The notes: generated from the sequence alone by a model not told the origin. 64,000 bases of DNA from Sphingobacterium sp. PCS056 (GCF_023273895.1 NZ_CP096883.1:1488001-1552000), one strand, 5' to 3'. Counted from the first letter of the stretch, positions 26,863-36,595 are shown. Program-made: numbers and translations.

Positions 26863-28225
26863 AACCAAGGTCATAGCACTTTTTTCGGCCATTTCGGTCA
26901 TTTATATTGTATCTTTTGCTCTATATGTATCTTATTTTACAAAGGATAGCTTACAAACGAAGTTCTACCATCGTCTGGAAGAAAATGCCACTATCGTCGG
27001 TAATCATATCGTTCAAAATGATGCCTATAACAACAAAGTTTATTATGAAGTCACCCGTAAATACCTGCGTCAGCTTGCGGAAGGAAAGGATTACCTATTA
27101 CGTATCGTAAAGGGACATACAGATCTTCGCTATAAACCTGATCTTCCTTTGCCCGACTCCTTCTATGAAGAGGCTATAATAAAAGGAAAAGCACAGTTTT
27201 TGCATCAAAAAACATCCTATGTAGGGATGTATTTTATCGATTCCTTACATCAAGAAAATCTATTGGTGATTTCTGAAGGTATCGATGAATATGGACACGA
27301 TGAACAAAGGATGCTGGATCATACCTTAATGACAGGTGGACTATTTGCGATTATATTGGTTTCCTTACTTTCCTTTTATTTTGCTAATCGGTTATTGGCG
27401 CCTATTAAAGCGATTAATAAAGAATTGACTCAGGTCGATATCTCTCATCTGGACAAGCGGGTCAAGAATACTTTTTCGGAGGATGAAGATGAAATCGGTG
27501 TCCTAATTGCCAATTTTAATGCGATGATGAGGCGTTTGGATATCTCGGTCAAATCGCAACAGAGCTTTATTGGCAATGCTTCCCATTCCCTGCGCACACC
27601 ACTCACCATTATCGGTGGAGAAGCCGAATTGGCCCTCCAACTTCTGGATAAAAACCATGAGGCTTATTATTCAGTAGATGCTATTGTCAAACATGCCACA
27701 AAGATGAACTTGATCATCAATAACCTCCTGCTCTTATCGAGGAGCGGATTTGATGGTAAAATCGAAAACAAACAGTTAGTTCGAATCGATGAGTTGTTGT
27801 ACGATGTACAAAAAAGCGAAAAAAGCATGAATCCAGACTGTGAAATCTTTTTGGATTTTTCTCATATTCCTGAAGATAGCAGTGAGATGAATATCTTCGT
27901 CAACCTGGATCTATTTTATATTGCCTTTAGTAATATTGTTTCCAATGCCTGTAAATATGGGAACAATAAAACGGTGACTATTTCTTTGGTCTGTCATTTG
28001 AATCTTGTAGTTGTCAAAATTTCGGATCATGGCATCGGTATTCCCCTGAACGATCAACCGCATATTTTTGATTCTTTTTATCGGGCATCCAATGTCGGGG
28101 CGATCTATGGAAACGGGTTGGGATTAGTGCTTGCCAAGCATATTTTTGAATTACATCAGTCCATCCTCTCGGTATCTTCGATTGAAAATAAAGGTACATC
28201 CGTGAGTGTCTATATTCCAAAATAA
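26852..28225 (+). CDS. HAMP-type sensor histidine kinase
   Basis: 457 residues: an N-terminal membrane helix (IALFSAISVIYIVSFALYVS), a periplasmic sensor region (about 30-160), a second helix (TGGLFAIILVSLLSFYFANR, about 163-183), HAMP (about 185-238), HisKA with phosphoacceptor His245 (NASHSLRTPLT) and HATPase_c (N box NIVSNACKYGNN, G1 KISDHGIGIP, G2 YGNGLGLVLAKHI). Its partner is the overlapping OmpR-type regulator. The next gene downstream (164 bp) is a porin, a candidate target. The stimulus is unknown. Confidence 0.93.
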   Translation: MKIRTKVIALFSAISVIYIVSFALYVSYFTKDSLQTKFYHRLEENATIVGNHIVQNDAYNNKVYYEVTRKYLRQLAEGKDYLLRIVKGHTDLRYKPDLPLPDSFYEEAIIKGKAQFLHQKTSYVGMYFIDSLHQENLLVISEGIDEYGHDEQRMLDHTLMTGGLFAIILVSLLSFYFANRLLAPIKAINKELTQVDISHLDKRVKNTFSEDEDEIGVLIANFNAMMRRLDISVKSQQSFIGNASHSLRTPLTIIGGEAELALQLLDKNHEAYYSVDAIVKHATKMNLIINNLLLLSRSGFDGKIENKQLVRIDELLYDVQKSEKSMNPDCEIFLDFSHIPEDSSEMNIFVNLDLFYIAFSNIVSNACKYGNNKTVTISLVCHLNLVVVKISDHGIGIPLNDQPHIFDSFYRASNVGAIYGNGLGLVLAKHIFELHQSILSVSSIENKGTSVSVYIPK

Positions 28226-28389
28226 TATTTTCTAATCTCGCTCTAATTTCATTCTTATCACATTATTATCTCTTTGTGATATACTTGTGTCAAATGTGTT
28301 GGAAGATGAATCGATCATGTTATGCGGCTGCTTAGGCACGCTGTATCGCCATTCGGATTTCAGCTCCATTCAAAGACAAGTATATTCGA

Positions 28390-29586
28390 ATGAAAAAAGT
28401 AACATCCATTGCCGCATCTTTATTTTTAATAGCCTGCATACCACAAAGGGTAGCAGCGCAAGAAAAAGCTGTTGATACCCCACCTCAAATCGATTCGTTA
28501 TATCAATCGCAGCCGCCGACGTCGAATCTTTTTCACCTGGATGTGCTGTTGCGTGCGGGATTAAATGTCGAATCAATGGGGGCTAGTGAAGCGACCAATA
28601 AGATCAATCTGGATGAAGCACGGATCTTACTCCGCGGGGATTATAATGACCAGTTGTCGTACCGTGTTCGATTCCGCCTCAACCGTTCTTTTGCTCCAAC
28701 GAGTCAGGACAATGCCTCTCGTGCACTGGACATGGCTTATCTCAAATATAAATTTGGGAAGGATCATAAATGGGCGATAACAGCAGGAAAGCAAAGTGCA
28801 TTCGTCGGAAGTTACGAATTTGAGAATAACCCCATTTACGAATTTAAGTTTACCGATTATGTAGACCGCATCCTGAATCTTTTTGTGGTAGGAGCAACGT
28901 TGTCTTATGAGCTTAATCCGGATCACTCCCTTAACCTTCAGGTCTATAATACCATCAACGATAGTTTTGCAGATCTACATAGCAAAAATGGATATACCCT
29001 TGGGGATTTAAAAGCTTCGAGTACACCTATTGGTGCTTATGCGACGTGGATCGGGTCGTTTTGGGATAAAAAGATCAGTACTAAATGGTCCTATAATATC
29101 TCCCAGCTGGCTGAACATAAAACGAATCATGGTATTTCTTTGGCCAATAAACTAAAAACAGATCGCGATATGCTCTATGTGGATTTGCAATACAGTTATC
29201 TGGCGGTAGACTATGCTCTGATTGCTTCGGCAGCGATGAATGATTTTTATGCCAGAACAAACAGCGATCGTGTATTGGCACAGGATGTTACCTATAAATC
29301 GATGGTTGCGCGCTATGATCGTATGCTGAGCGATAAGTGGGAATTAGCCCTAAAAGGGGCATATGAAACTGCGGGGATGACGAAAGATACCGATATCGAT
29401 CGGGATTTTCGTCGCAACTTGACCTACTTTGCAGCTTTACAGCATAAACCGTTTAAGAAACAAGATCTCCGTTTTTATCTGGGCTATGTCGGCAATACCG
29501 TCTCTTTTGACAGTCAGTTTAATCTTCCGAAACAACAATTTAATCGGCTGGCACTGGGAACTTATTTTACTATTCCAGCACTATAA
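28390..29586 (+). CDS. Porin, OprO/OprP-like family
   Basis: 398 residues with a signal peptide (PQRVAAQ) and a barrel of about 16 strands: INLDEARILLRGDYNDQLSY, RVRFRLNRSF, WAITAGKQSAFVGSYEFENN, ending FNRLALGTYFTIPAL. This is the phosphate-selective-porin-like family common in Bacteroidota. It lies between a two-component system and the urease operon on the same strand, 148 bp before ureA, so it might admit urea or another small solute; the sequence does not prove this. Confidence 0.75.
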   Translation: MKKVTSIAASLFLIACIPQRVAAQEKAVDTPPQIDSLYQSQPPTSNLFHLDVLLRAGLNVESMGASEATNKINLDEARILLRGDYNDQLSYRVRFRLNRSFAPTSQDNASRALDMAYLKYKFGKDHKWAITAGKQSAFVGSYEFENNPIYEFKFTDYVDRILNLFVVGATLSYELNPDHSLNLQVYNTINDSFADLHSKNGYTLGDLKASSTPIGAYATWIGSFWDKKISTKWSYNISQLAEHKTNHGISLANKLKTDRDMLYVDLQYSYLAVDYALIASAAMNDFYARTNSDRVLAQDVTYKSMVARYDRMLSDKWELALKGAYETAGMTKDTDIDRDFRRNLTYFAALQHKPFKKQDLRFYLGYVGNTVSFDSQFNLPKQQFNRLALGTYFTIPAL

Positions 29587-29734
29587 TTAATCGTTTTTTA
29601 ACACAGCGTAAATACGCTTTTGGAGGTACTTTTTCCTGCCGTGCAGCCCCAGGTAAGGGGATAGCTGAACAGGCTACAATTTGTCCCTATCCATGACCTT
29701 TTATTAAAAAAGCATTGAATTTAAATAGATCATT
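29587..29734 (+). promoter_or_regulatory. Leader region of the urease operon with possible RNA structure
   Basis: The gap before ureA has nested pairings: CCTG (29636-29640 area) with CAGG, AGC with GCT, and CCCC with GGGG around AGGTAA, plus an alternative pairing of GGATAG with CTATCC nearer the ureA start. A short hairpin GCGTAAATACGC precedes it. Two mutually exclusive folds would fit a regulated leader. I could not match it to a known riboswitch class. Confidence 0.3.
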
Positions 29735-30037
29735 ATGCGTTTAACACCGAGAGAAACAGAGAAGCTATTGCTTCACTTGGCAGGAGAACTTGCTGCCAAG
29801 AGATTAAAAAGAGGGGTAAAATTAAACTATCCAGAGTGTATCGCTTACATCAGCGGACAGATTATGGAAGAGGCTCGTGATGGAAAGTCTGTAGCATCAT
29901 TGATGCAATACGGAACAACCTTATTGAAGCGTTCCCAGGTCATGGAGGGGGTTCCTGAAATGATTCACGATGTGCAAATTGAAGTCACCTTCCCAGATGG
30001 AACCAAGTTGGTCACCATTCATAACCCAATCCGTTAA
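29735..30037 (+). CDS. ureA: Urease subunit gamma
   Basis: 100 residues, full length for Ure[21 protein letters not shown], the conserved [34 protein letters not shown] and [20 protein letters not shown]. There is no signal peptide. It is the first gene of a tightly packed operon ureABCEFGD-ureE2. UreA packs against UreC in the trimeric (UreABC)3 enzyme that hydrolyses urea to ammonia and carbamate. Confidence 0.97.
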   Translation: MRLTPRETEKLLLHLAGELAAKRLKRGVKLNYPECIAYISGQIMEEARDGKSVASLMQYGTTLLKRSQVMEGVPEMIHDVQIEVTFPDGTKLVTIHNPIR

Positions 30038-30055
30038 TTTAAACAACTATACGAT

Positions 30056-30427
30056 ATGGTACCAGGAGAATACATCATCAAAAAAGGAGAACTGAAAGCA
30101 AATGTAGGTTATAGAACGGCTAGTGTTACCGTTAAAAATGAAGGCGACCGTCCGATTCAGGTGGGATCGCATTATCATTTTTTTGAAGTGAATAAGATGC
30201 TGTCTTTTGATCGGGAAGCGAGTTTTGGAATGCGTTTGAATATTCCGGCGAGTACAGCGGTACGTTTTGAACCAGGAGAACAGAAGAAAGTTATTTTGGT
30301 TGAAATGGGCGGAAACAAGGAAATTCATGGATTTAATGGTTTGACCAATGGTAAGTATACCGACGAAAAGGTGAAAAAAGCAGCATTGGAAAAGGCAAAA
30401 CAACAGCAATTTAAAAGCACGAAATAA
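30056..30427 (+). CDS. ureB: Urease subunit beta
   Basis: 123 residues: [20 protein letters not shown], the conserved [40 protein letters not shown] and [16 protein letters not shown]. The C-terminal 20 residues are Lys-rich ([18 protein letters not shown]). No signal peptide. It begins 18 bp after ureA and ends 2 bp before ureC. A structural subunit of the urease complex. Confidence 0.97.
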   Translation: MVPGEYIIKKGELKANVGYRTASVTVKNEGDRPIQVGSHYHFFEVNKMLSFDREASFGMRLNIPASTAVRFEPGEQKKVILVEMGGNKEIHGFNGLTNGKYTDEKVKKAALEKAKQQQFKSTK

Positions 30428-30429
30428 TT

Positions 30430-32283
30430 ATGGCAGGATGGAATAGAAGAGAGTGGATTAAAGTGGTCGGGCTGGGTACATTGGGTACCGCTACGATGGG
30501 ACTTGACGCTCTGGGTTTAGATAAATTAGGTTTAGACAAATCATCGGTAAAATATATAGATGGGGAACTGTATATCCCTCGAGATAAATATGCAGCGCTA
30601 TTTGGACCGACGACAGGAGATAAAGTTCGTCTCGCCGATACCGAGCTTTTTATCGAAATCGAAAAAGACTTTGGGGTCTATGGGGAGGAAAATAAATTTG
30701 GTGGTGGAAAAACCATTCGTGATGGGATGGGGCAGTCTGCTCGTGCCATGCGTGATGAAGAGGTCCTGGATTTCTGTATCACCAATGTCATCATCATTGA
30801 CCATTGGGGTATTGTAAAAGGTGATATTGGTATTAAAGATGGTAAGATTGTCGGTATTGGTAAAGCAGGTAACCCCGACGTGCAGGACGGTATTACGAAA
30901 GGCATGGTGATCGGTGGATCTACAGAGGTACATGGTGGTGCAGGATATATCCTGACGGCTGGAGGTATTGATACCCATATTCACTTTATATCACCACAGC
31001 AAGTAGAAACGGCACTTTACAGTGGTGTGACGACTTTTATCGGTGGTGGGACAGGTCCGGCAGATGGTACCAATGCGACCACTGTAACTTCAGGTAAATG
31101 GTTTATGGAGCGTATGTTTGAGGCTTTTGAAAATTTGCCGATTAACGTCGGTTTTTTTGGGAAAGGCAATGTCTCTACCACAGGACCGATCGAGGAGCAA
31201 ATCGAAGCAGGGGCATTGGGGGTCAAAATCCACGAAGATTGGGGCGCAACTCCGGCGACCATCGATGCTGCACTTCGGGTGGCGGACAAATACGATGTAC
31301 AGGTGGCGATCCACACGGATACGTTAAACGAAGCGGGATTCTTAGAAGATACCGTAGCGGCAATTGATGGCCGTGTGATCCACACCTTCCACACCGAAGG
31401 GGCTGGTGGTGGCCATGCTCCGGACATCATCAAGATCGCCATGTATCCAAATATCTTGCCTGCATCGACCAATCCGACTAAGCCATTTACGGTCAATACG
31501 GTAGAAGAGCATCTGGATATGTTGATGGTATGCCATCACTTGGATAAGAATGTAAAAGAAGATGTGGCTTTTGCAGATTCAAGAATCCGTCCGCAGAGTA
31601 TCGCTGCTGAAGATATTTTGCAGGATATGGGTGTATTCTCCATTATGAGTTCGGATAGTCAAGCGATGGGCCGTGTAGGTGAAGTGATCTCCCGTACATT
31701 CCAGACTGCCCATAAGATGAAGATCCAACGGGGACCTTTGGCGGAGGATAAATCAAACAATAATGACAACTTCAGGGTGAAGCGCTATATTTCAAAATAT
31801 ACCATCAATCCGGCCAAAGCACATGGTATAGATCAATATATCGGTTCGATCGAGCCTGGCAAAATTGCCGATTTAATTTTATGGAAACCGGCCATGTTTG
31901 GTGTTAAACCAGAAATGATCATCAAAGGGGGTATGATCGTAGGAGCAAAAATGGGGGATATCAATGCCTCTATTCCTACTCCACAGCCGATTATCTATCG
32001 TCCTATGTTTGGTAATTATGGCAAAGCTTTGCAGCGGATCTGTTTCAATTTTGTTTCAAAAATCTCCCTTGAAAATGGGAATATCAAAAAATTGAACTTA
32101 TCGCGCGTAAGTTTACCGGTGCAGGGCTGTCGTACTGTTCGCAAGAAAGATATGGTGCACAATGATGCAACACCCCATATTGAAGTAAATCCAGAGACGT
32201 ATGAGGTATCGGTAGATGGTGTATTGGCCGTTTGTGATCCTTTGAAAGAAGTGCCGATGGCACAACGTTTTTTCTTGTTCTAA
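30430..32283 (+). CDS. ureC: Urease catalytic subunit alpha with N-terminal Tat-like extension
   Basis: 617 residues against about 570 normally. The usual UreC starts near residue 47 ([20 protein letters not shown]). The extra N-terminus begins [19 protein letters not shown]: a twin arginine (Arg6-Arg7) in an RRxWIK context followed by a hydrophobic Gly/Ala/Leu stretch, then the internal repeat [13 protein letters not shown]. This resembles a Tat signal, though a clear AxA cleavage site is missing. All active-site elements are present: HIHF metal ligands, carbamylated Lys266 (GVKIHEDWG), AIHTDTLNE and [10 protein letters not shown], the flap MVCHHLD, and the Asp of SSDSQAMGR. It may act outside the cytoplasm; that is inference. 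Confidence 0.95.
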   Translation: MAGWNRREWIKVVGLGTLGTATMGLDALGLDKLGLDKSSVKYIDGELYIPRDKYAALFGPTTGDKVRLADTELFIEIEKDFGVYGEENKFGGGKTIRDGMGQSARAMRDEEVLDFCITNVIIIDHWGIVKGDIGIKDGKIVGIGKAGNPDVQDGITKGMVIGGSTEVHGGAGYILTAGGIDTHIHFISPQQVETALYSGVTTFIGGGTGPADGTNATTVTSGKWFMERMFEAFENLPINVGFFGKGNVSTTGPIEEQIEAGALGVKIHEDWGATPATIDAALRVADKYDVQVAIHTDTLNEAGFLEDTVAAIDGRVIHTFHTEGAGGGHAPDIIKIAMYPNILPASTNPTKPFTVNTVEEHLDMLMVCHHLDKNVKEDVAFADSRIRPQSIAAEDILQDMGVFSIMSSDSQAMGRVGEVISRTFQTAHKMKIQRGPLAEDKSNNNDNFRVKRYISKYTINPAKAHGIDQYIGSIEPGKIADLILWKPAMFGVKPEMIIKGGMIVGAKMGDINASIPTPQPIIYRPMFGNYGKALQRICFNFVSKISLENGNIKKLNLSRVSLPVQGCRTVRKKDMVHNDATPHIEVNPETYEVSVDGVLAVCDPLKEVPMAQRFFLF

Positions 32284-32295
32284 ACTATTGGGGTG

Positions 32296-32781
32296 ATGCT
32301 GATCGCAAGAACAATTTTAGGCACTATCGGGAATGAACCACAACCATTGGAGGTCGATTTCCTCCAACTGGAGTGGTTCGATACCACAAAGAGGATTATC
32401 AGAGCGATGACGGTGGGAGGACGTGAAATCGGTTTCAAAAATTCAACCAACCGACAGTTGTCGGATGGTGATCTGCTGTATCGCGATCCAGATTTGGAAT
32501 TCTGTATTGTGGTCAAGATATTGCCTTGTTCTTGCCTTGTTTTTAGAGCTGCTACCCCCAGACAGATGGCCTACGTATGCTTTGAAATTGGAAATCGGCA
32601 TATCCCCATTTTTATCAATGAGCAGCAAGAAGTCATTACGGCATTTGAAAAGCCGCTGTTTGACTTGTTCATCCGAAGGGGTTTGCAACCTACGATCGAG
32701 CATCGGGTGATCGAAAGAACAAGTGCCTGGATGATCCATCCATATAAGCCTGTACAGAAAAAAATTAGTTTACGACTATAA
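32296..32781 (+). CDS. ureE: Urease accessory protein UreE (nickel metallochaperone), first copy
   Basis: 161 residues from the ATG at 32296 (a GTG precedes it). The N-terminal peptide-binding domain (LQLEWFDTTKRIIRAMTVGG) and the C-terminal nickel-binding domain with CFEIGNRHIPIFIN are clear; the His of GNRH is the conserved interface nickel ligand. There is no His-rich tail, so it should carry few nickel ions. It lies 12 bp after ureC and 7 bp before ureF. A second, divergent UreE is encoded at the end of the operon. Confidence 0.93.
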   Translation: MLIARTILGTIGNEPQPLEVDFLQLEWFDTTKRIIRAMTVGGREIGFKNSTNRQLSDGDLLYRDPDLEFCIVVKILPCSCLVFRAATPRQMAYVCFEIGNRHIPIFINEQQEVITAFEKPLFDLFIRRGLQPTIEHRVIERTSAWMIHPYKPVQKKISLRL

Positions 32782-32788
32782 CAAGCAT

Positions 32789-33475
32789 ATGAATCCACTA
32801 TTAACGCTGCTCCAGATTAATGATTCGGTATTTCCTATTGGCGGATTTACGCATTCCTATGGATTGGAGACTTACATTACGAAAGAGATTGTCCATGATA
32901 GCAAATCGGCAGAAGAATATGCGGTCACGCTACTGGAACATAATTTTTATTACAATGATGCTGCTTTTTTTTCCAAAGCTTGGGAGCTCTGTGCAAAGCG
33001 AGCATCTCAAAAGAAAATAGCTGAACTAGACGCTTTGGTCACGGTACTAAAAGCGCCGTATGAAATACGGGAGGCCAGTAGAAAATTAGGGCTTCGTTTT
33101 TTGAAGCTAACGGAAAAATTACATCCTATAAAACGTTGTTCTGCTTATCTCAAAGCCATTAGTAGCCATGCCCTTCATGGCCATTATGCTATCGCTTTTG
33201 CGATGTATGCACAGGCCCTAAACATCAGTTATCAAGATGCCTTAAGTGCGTTTTATTATAACGCTCTCAATGGTATGGTCACCAATTGTGCTAAGCTTGT
33301 GCCTATCAGTCAGATGGATGCGCAGCAGATTCTGTTCAAGCTGCAACCTGTGATCGATCGTTTGGTGGCGGAGCAACCTCATCTGAGCGATGACCTGATC
33401 GGAAACTGTTGTGTAGCGCAGGATATACGCTGCATGCAACACGAAAAATTATATACACGAATTTATATTTCTTAA
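32789..33475 (+). CDS. ureF: Urease accessory protein UreF
   Basis: 228 residues, all-helical: [45 protein letters not shown], and [20 protein letters not shown]. UreF joins UreD and UreG on apo-urease and gates nickel insertion by UreG. Start ATG at 32789, 7 bp after ureE; ends 5 bp before ureG. Confidence 0.95.
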   Translation: MNPLLTLLQINDSVFPIGGFTHSYGLETYITKEIVHDSKSAEEYAVTLLEHNFYYNDAAFFSKAWELCAKRASQKKIAELDALVTVLKAPYEIREASRKLGLRFLKLTEKLHPIKRCSAYLKAISSHALHGHYAIAFAMYAQALNISYQDALSAFYYNALNGMVTNCAKLVPISQMDAQQILFKLQPVIDRLVAEQPHLSDDLIGNCCVAQDIRCMQHEKLYTRIYIS

Positions 33476-33480
33476 TAAAA

Positions 33481-34095
33481 ATGGCAACAAGAAACTACGT
33501 TAAGATAGGAGTAGGTGGACCTGTTGGGTCTGGTAAGACAGCGCTGATCGAACGGTTGGTGCGATCGATGTCGGACGACTACAGCATCTGCGTCGTCACC
33601 AATGATATTTATACGCGTGAAGATGCTCAATTTCTTCAAAAAAACTCCGCTCTTCCTGCTGATCGGATTATTGGGGTGGAAACCGGTGGTTGTCCGCATA
33701 CGGCGATACGAGAGGATGCTTCCATGAATATTGAAGCGGTGGAAGAATTGGCAGATCGCTTTCCAGATACGGAAATCATCTTTGTGGAAAGTGGCGGGGA
33801 CAACCTGACTTCAACCTTTAGTCCTGATCTGGCAGACCTGAGTATTTTTGTGATCGATGTGGGTGAAGGGGAAAAAATGCCACGTAAAGGTGGACCTGGA
33901 ATAACCCGTTCCGATCTATTGATCATCAATAAGATCGATTTGGCTCCTTATGTGCATGCCGATCTGGAAGTCATGCGTCGGGATACGTTACGTATGCGTG
34001 GCGAGCGACCGTTTATTTTTACCAATCTGATGACCTTAGAGGGTTTAGAAGAGGTGAAAAACTGGTTAAAGAAATATGCACTATTAGAAGAATAA
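33481..34095 (+). CDS. ureG: Urease accessory GTPase UreG
   Basis: 204 residues from the ATG at 33481 ([20 protein letters not shown]); a longer frame from 33409 overlaps ureF and is not likely to be used. P-loop GPVGSGKT, the nickel-binding Cys-Pro-His of [31 protein letters not shown] and the guanine motif NKIDLAPYV are all intact. It provides GTP-driven nickel delivery to urease. Confidence 0.97.
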   Translation: MATRNYVKIGVGGPVGSGKTALIERLVRSMSDDYSICVVTNDIYTREDAQFLQKNSALPADRIIGVETGGCPHTAIREDASMNIEAVEELADRFPDTEIIFVESGGDNLTSTFSPDLADLSIFVIDVGEGEKMPRKGGPGITRSDLLIINKIDLAPYVHADLEVMRRDTLRMRGERPFIFTNLMTLEGLEEVKNWLKKYALLEE

Positions 34096-34099
34096 GAAG

Positions 34100-35110
34100 A
34101 TGGAAAGTGTCATTCAGCTACATGTAGGTAAAGAGGGCAGGTATAGTGTCTTGAAAGAAAGTGGCCACAATGCGCCTTACAAACTCACCCATTATGGGGC
34201 GCCTCGGCTCCAGGAGCATCTGGAGATGATCATCATGAGTGCGTCGCCCGGTATTATGGATGACGATACGCTCGACATTGCGATCCAAATGAAACCCGAT
34301 ACGCAGTTAAAGCTGTTTACACAGTCTTTTAATAAATTACATCCCATGAAACGGGGTGCGCGCCAGACAACGGTGGCACATATCGATGATGGAGCTGTTT
34401 TTTATTATATCCCTCATCCGGTGACGCCCTTTAAGGACTCCATCTTTAAAACGGACAATAGCCTGTATTTGACTGGTGATGCGGTGTTGATCTGGGCCGA
34501 TATTATTGCTGCTGGAAGGATTCACATGAAAGAAGCTTTTGTTTTTAACAGCCTCCATAGTACCACAAAAATATACCGCAATAATGTTTTGATCTTAATG
34601 GATAACCAGTTTTTATCGCCGACTAAGCAACCGATAAAAAATCTGTTGTTCTTTGAGGGCTATACACATCAAGCGACCTTTCTCTTCTCGGCACCTTTTG
34701 CCAAAGAACTAAAAGCCGAATTGGATGAAATCCTGACCCTCGAATACAGCGATATTACCTATGGTTTTACGCAGGCAGCGGATGATATCGTGATGCTGCG
34801 TGCTCTAGGACATGATGGTGAATTGCTGTATGATTTTATGGGGATGCTGGGACAGCTGTGCTGGGATTTTACGCAACACATGCAAGAGGAAATGCGACTG
34901 AAACAGGAGACAGATCAACATGCGGCTGAAAATTTAGAAAAAGCTGAAGTAACTGCGTCGACAGATTTGAAAATAGAAAATTTGAATGAAGAGCATACTA
35001 TGCTGTTAACCAAGCCAGCCAAGAAGCGTAAGGTAGCGAAGAAAGGAACTGCTATAGGAAATTCGGTGATCAAAAAAGTTCAGGTGAAGAAAATAGGAGC
35101 AGGCCATTAA
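34100..35110 (+). CDS. ureD: Urease accessory protein UreD (UreH) with a long basic tail
   Basis: 336 residues. The first about 275 match UreD: YKLTHYGAPRLQEHLEMIIM, LFTQSFNKLHPMKRGARQTT, YIPHPVTPFKDSIFKTDNSL, and LTGDAVLIWADIIAAGRIHM. The last about 60 residues are an extra low-complexity tail, first acidic (ENLEKAEVTASTDLKIENLN) and then strongly basic (AKKRKVAKKGTAIG, KKVQVKKIGAGH). UreD anchors the UreF-UreG complex on urease. The tail is not part of the family fold and its role is unknown. Confidence 0.92.
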   Translation: MESVIQLHVGKEGRYSVLKESGHNAPYKLTHYGAPRLQEHLEMIIMSASPGIMDDDTLDIAIQMKPDTQLKLFTQSFNKLHPMKRGARQTTVAHIDDGAVFYYIPHPVTPFKDSIFKTDNSLYLTGDAVLIWADIIAAGRIHMKEAFVFNSLHSTTKIYRNNVLILMDNQFLSPTKQPIKNLLFFEGYTHQATFLFSAPFAKELKAELDEILTLEYSDITYGFTQAADDIVMLRALGHDGELLYDFMGMLGQLCWDFTQHMQEEMRLKQETDQHAAENLEKAEVTASTDLKIENLNEEHTMLLTKPAKKRKVAKKGTAIGNSVIKKVQVKKIGAGH

Positions 35111-35117
35111 GATCAGT

Positions 35118-35573
35118 ATGCTTATTATAGAAAGAGATCAAAAACAGATTTCACCATCGAGCTCGGCAGTGATCGATATACTGCATATTGATTGGTATGA
35201 AGTCAGCAAGACGGTTCTCAGTCGACAAACGGAAGGAGGGCGTCTTGTTCGCTTATATCGTGCTGGTGCTCCACGACTTGAAAACGGAGAGATTATTTAT
35301 TCTTCTCCCGAACTTAATATTCAGATACAGATCAAACCCTGTACCTGTATCATCCTTAAAACAGATGACCTCAATACCATTGCTCATTTTTCCTTTGATG
35401 TGGGGAATAGACATTTACCGTTATTCTGGTTTGAAGATGAAGTGGTGCTTGCATATGATGGACAGCTATTTCCTGCTTTAAAGGAGCAATATGGTGATCG
35501 TGTACTACTCGATATGCGTGTACTTTCGCCAGCTTTTGCTTTGCAGAACTTTGGTCGGACAACCGTTAGGTAA
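35118..35573 (+). CDS. Second, divergent UreE-like protein
   Basis: 151 residues, starting 7 bp after ureD. It shares the UreE layout with the first copy: IDILHIDWYEVSKTVLSRQT aligns with the N-terminal domain, RAGAPRLENGEIIYSSPEL with the GxxLxDGDxLY segment, and FSFDVGNRHLPLFWFEDEV with the nickel-binding CFEIGNRHIPIFI, retaining the GNRH histidine. Overall identity to the first copy is low. Both copies lack a His-rich tail. It may be a nickel chaperone specialised for another step or target, or a UreE heterodimer partner; this is inference. Confidence 0.85.
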   Translation: MLIIERDQKQISPSSSAVIDILHIDWYEVSKTVLSRQTEGGRLVRLYRAGAPRLENGEIIYSSPELNIQIQIKPCTCIILKTDDLNTIAHFSFDVGNRHLPLFWFEDEVVLAYDGQLFPALKEQYGDRVLLDMRVLSPAFALQNFGRTTVR

Positions 35574-35700
35574 ATGATCTGTGCCAGATCCCTCTATAGG
35601 TGCTGCTCAGGTATGGGTTATAAAAATAGCTATTAAAACTGATGCTGTTTTTCTTGTTTTTTTTCTTTGAAAATCGATAGGTAGACCATACCTAGGTAAA

Positions 35701-35773
35701 TTTGTTTCATGAGTTTATTTTTTACGTTTGTTACATACGTTGATGTTGTGAATTAATTAATCATTAATTAATT
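35701..35773 (+). promoter_or_regulatory. Promoter-like sites and AT palindrome before the LuxR-type regulator gene
   Basis: TTTG (35701-35704), 18 bp, TACGTTTG (35723-35730) fits the Bacteroidota promoter one base short of the usual spacing. A near-perfect palindrome AATTAATTAATCATTAATT AATT lies at 35751-35773, close to the predicted start of transcription, and may be an operator. The remaining gap from 35574 to 35977 holds nothing else recognisable. Confidence 0.35.
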
Positions 35774-35977
35774 AAAACCCTTTAGTGAGGCTTTTGATTG
35801 CATTTAAATCGTGATGTAATGGTATTACGAGTATAAATTCAAAAATCAACTTATTTTTTTCCTTTTTAAATGCTATCTTTAATCAAAAGTATAGGTGTTC
35901 AATAGTAAGTTTAAACAACAAGTTTAAATATTGAATATATATGCGCTAACCAGTATCTAACTTAAGCGTAACGTATC

Positions 35978-36595
35978 ATGATAAAAGTGGGCATAATTGA
36001 TAGTGACGAGCAATCAAGAATAAACATAAAAAAAATCCTAACTGAAAATTGTCTTCATGGTCATTCGGTTTCATTACAAATCTTATTTGATACAGCAGGT
36101 GGAGTGATGAAAAGCGTGCATCAGGTCTCGTTACCGGATGTGATTATATTGGATATCGAACATCAGGATGTGACGATCATCGAGCAAGTCAATCGACTGT
36201 ATCCAAAAACAGAGATTATTGTCTTGACACAATTGGCCGATGTAAAGACCGTTCGTAAGTCTTTTCGAAATGGTGCTGTCAGTTATGTTTTAAAAAACAC
36301 GTGTATGCCATACTTGATCAATGCAATTGTCATCACGTTAAATCAGGGTTCGTTCGTCAGTCCGACGATCAACAGAGCTTTAATCGAGCAGGCTTTTAGT
36401 TCAAAAAAATACGAAGACATGCTGACCGCTCGGGAGCTTCAGATTGCAAATGGTATTGTCGAAGGTTTAAGCTATAAACTGATCGCTCAACAGTACCATA
36501 TTTCATTGGATACGGTTCGTATCTATATCAAACGGGTTTATCGTAAACTCAATATTAATAGCAAAGGTGAGCTGATCGCTCAATTGTCAGCCTAA
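35978..36595 (+). CDS. NarL/FixJ-type response regulator with LuxR DNA-binding domain
   Basis: 205 residues: receiver domain (1-120) with DSDE acidic residues, phosphoacceptor Asp in LPDVIILDIEHQD and FRNGAVSYVLKN, then a LuxR HTH (about 145-203; LTARELQIANGIVEGLSYKL, SLDTVRIYIKRVYRKLNINS). It lies 90 bp before the usher-like gene on the same strand and no kinase gene adjoins it. The orphan kinase at 42.5 kb on the other side of the fibre locus is a possible partner. Likely controls the surface-fibre genes; inference. Confidence 0.88.
   Translation: MIKVGIIDSDEQSRINIKKILTENCLHGHSVSLQILFDTAGGVMKSVHQVSLPDVIILDIEHQDVTIIEQVNRLYPKTEIIVLTQLADVKTVRKSFRNGAVSYVLKNTCMPYLINAIVITLNQGSFVSPTINRALIEQAFSSKKYEDMLTARELQIANGIVEGLSYKLIAQQYHISLDTVRIYIKRVYRKLNINSKGELIAQLSA

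Noticed and set aside
28287..28475. Small ORF before the porin
   Set aside because: It overlaps the porin start in another frame and has no protein-like pattern.
29587..29734. Urease leader as cobalamin, TPP, guanidine or NiCo riboswitch
   Set aside because: None of the conserved core sequences of these classes as I know them was found.
30598..31539. Minus-strand ORFs inside ureC
   Set aside because: They are shadows of a strongly conserved gene, with low-quality composition.
33409..33480. Longer UreG start overlapping ureF
   Set aside because: The overlap would be with the end of ureF; the ATG at 33481 gives the normal UreG N-terminus.
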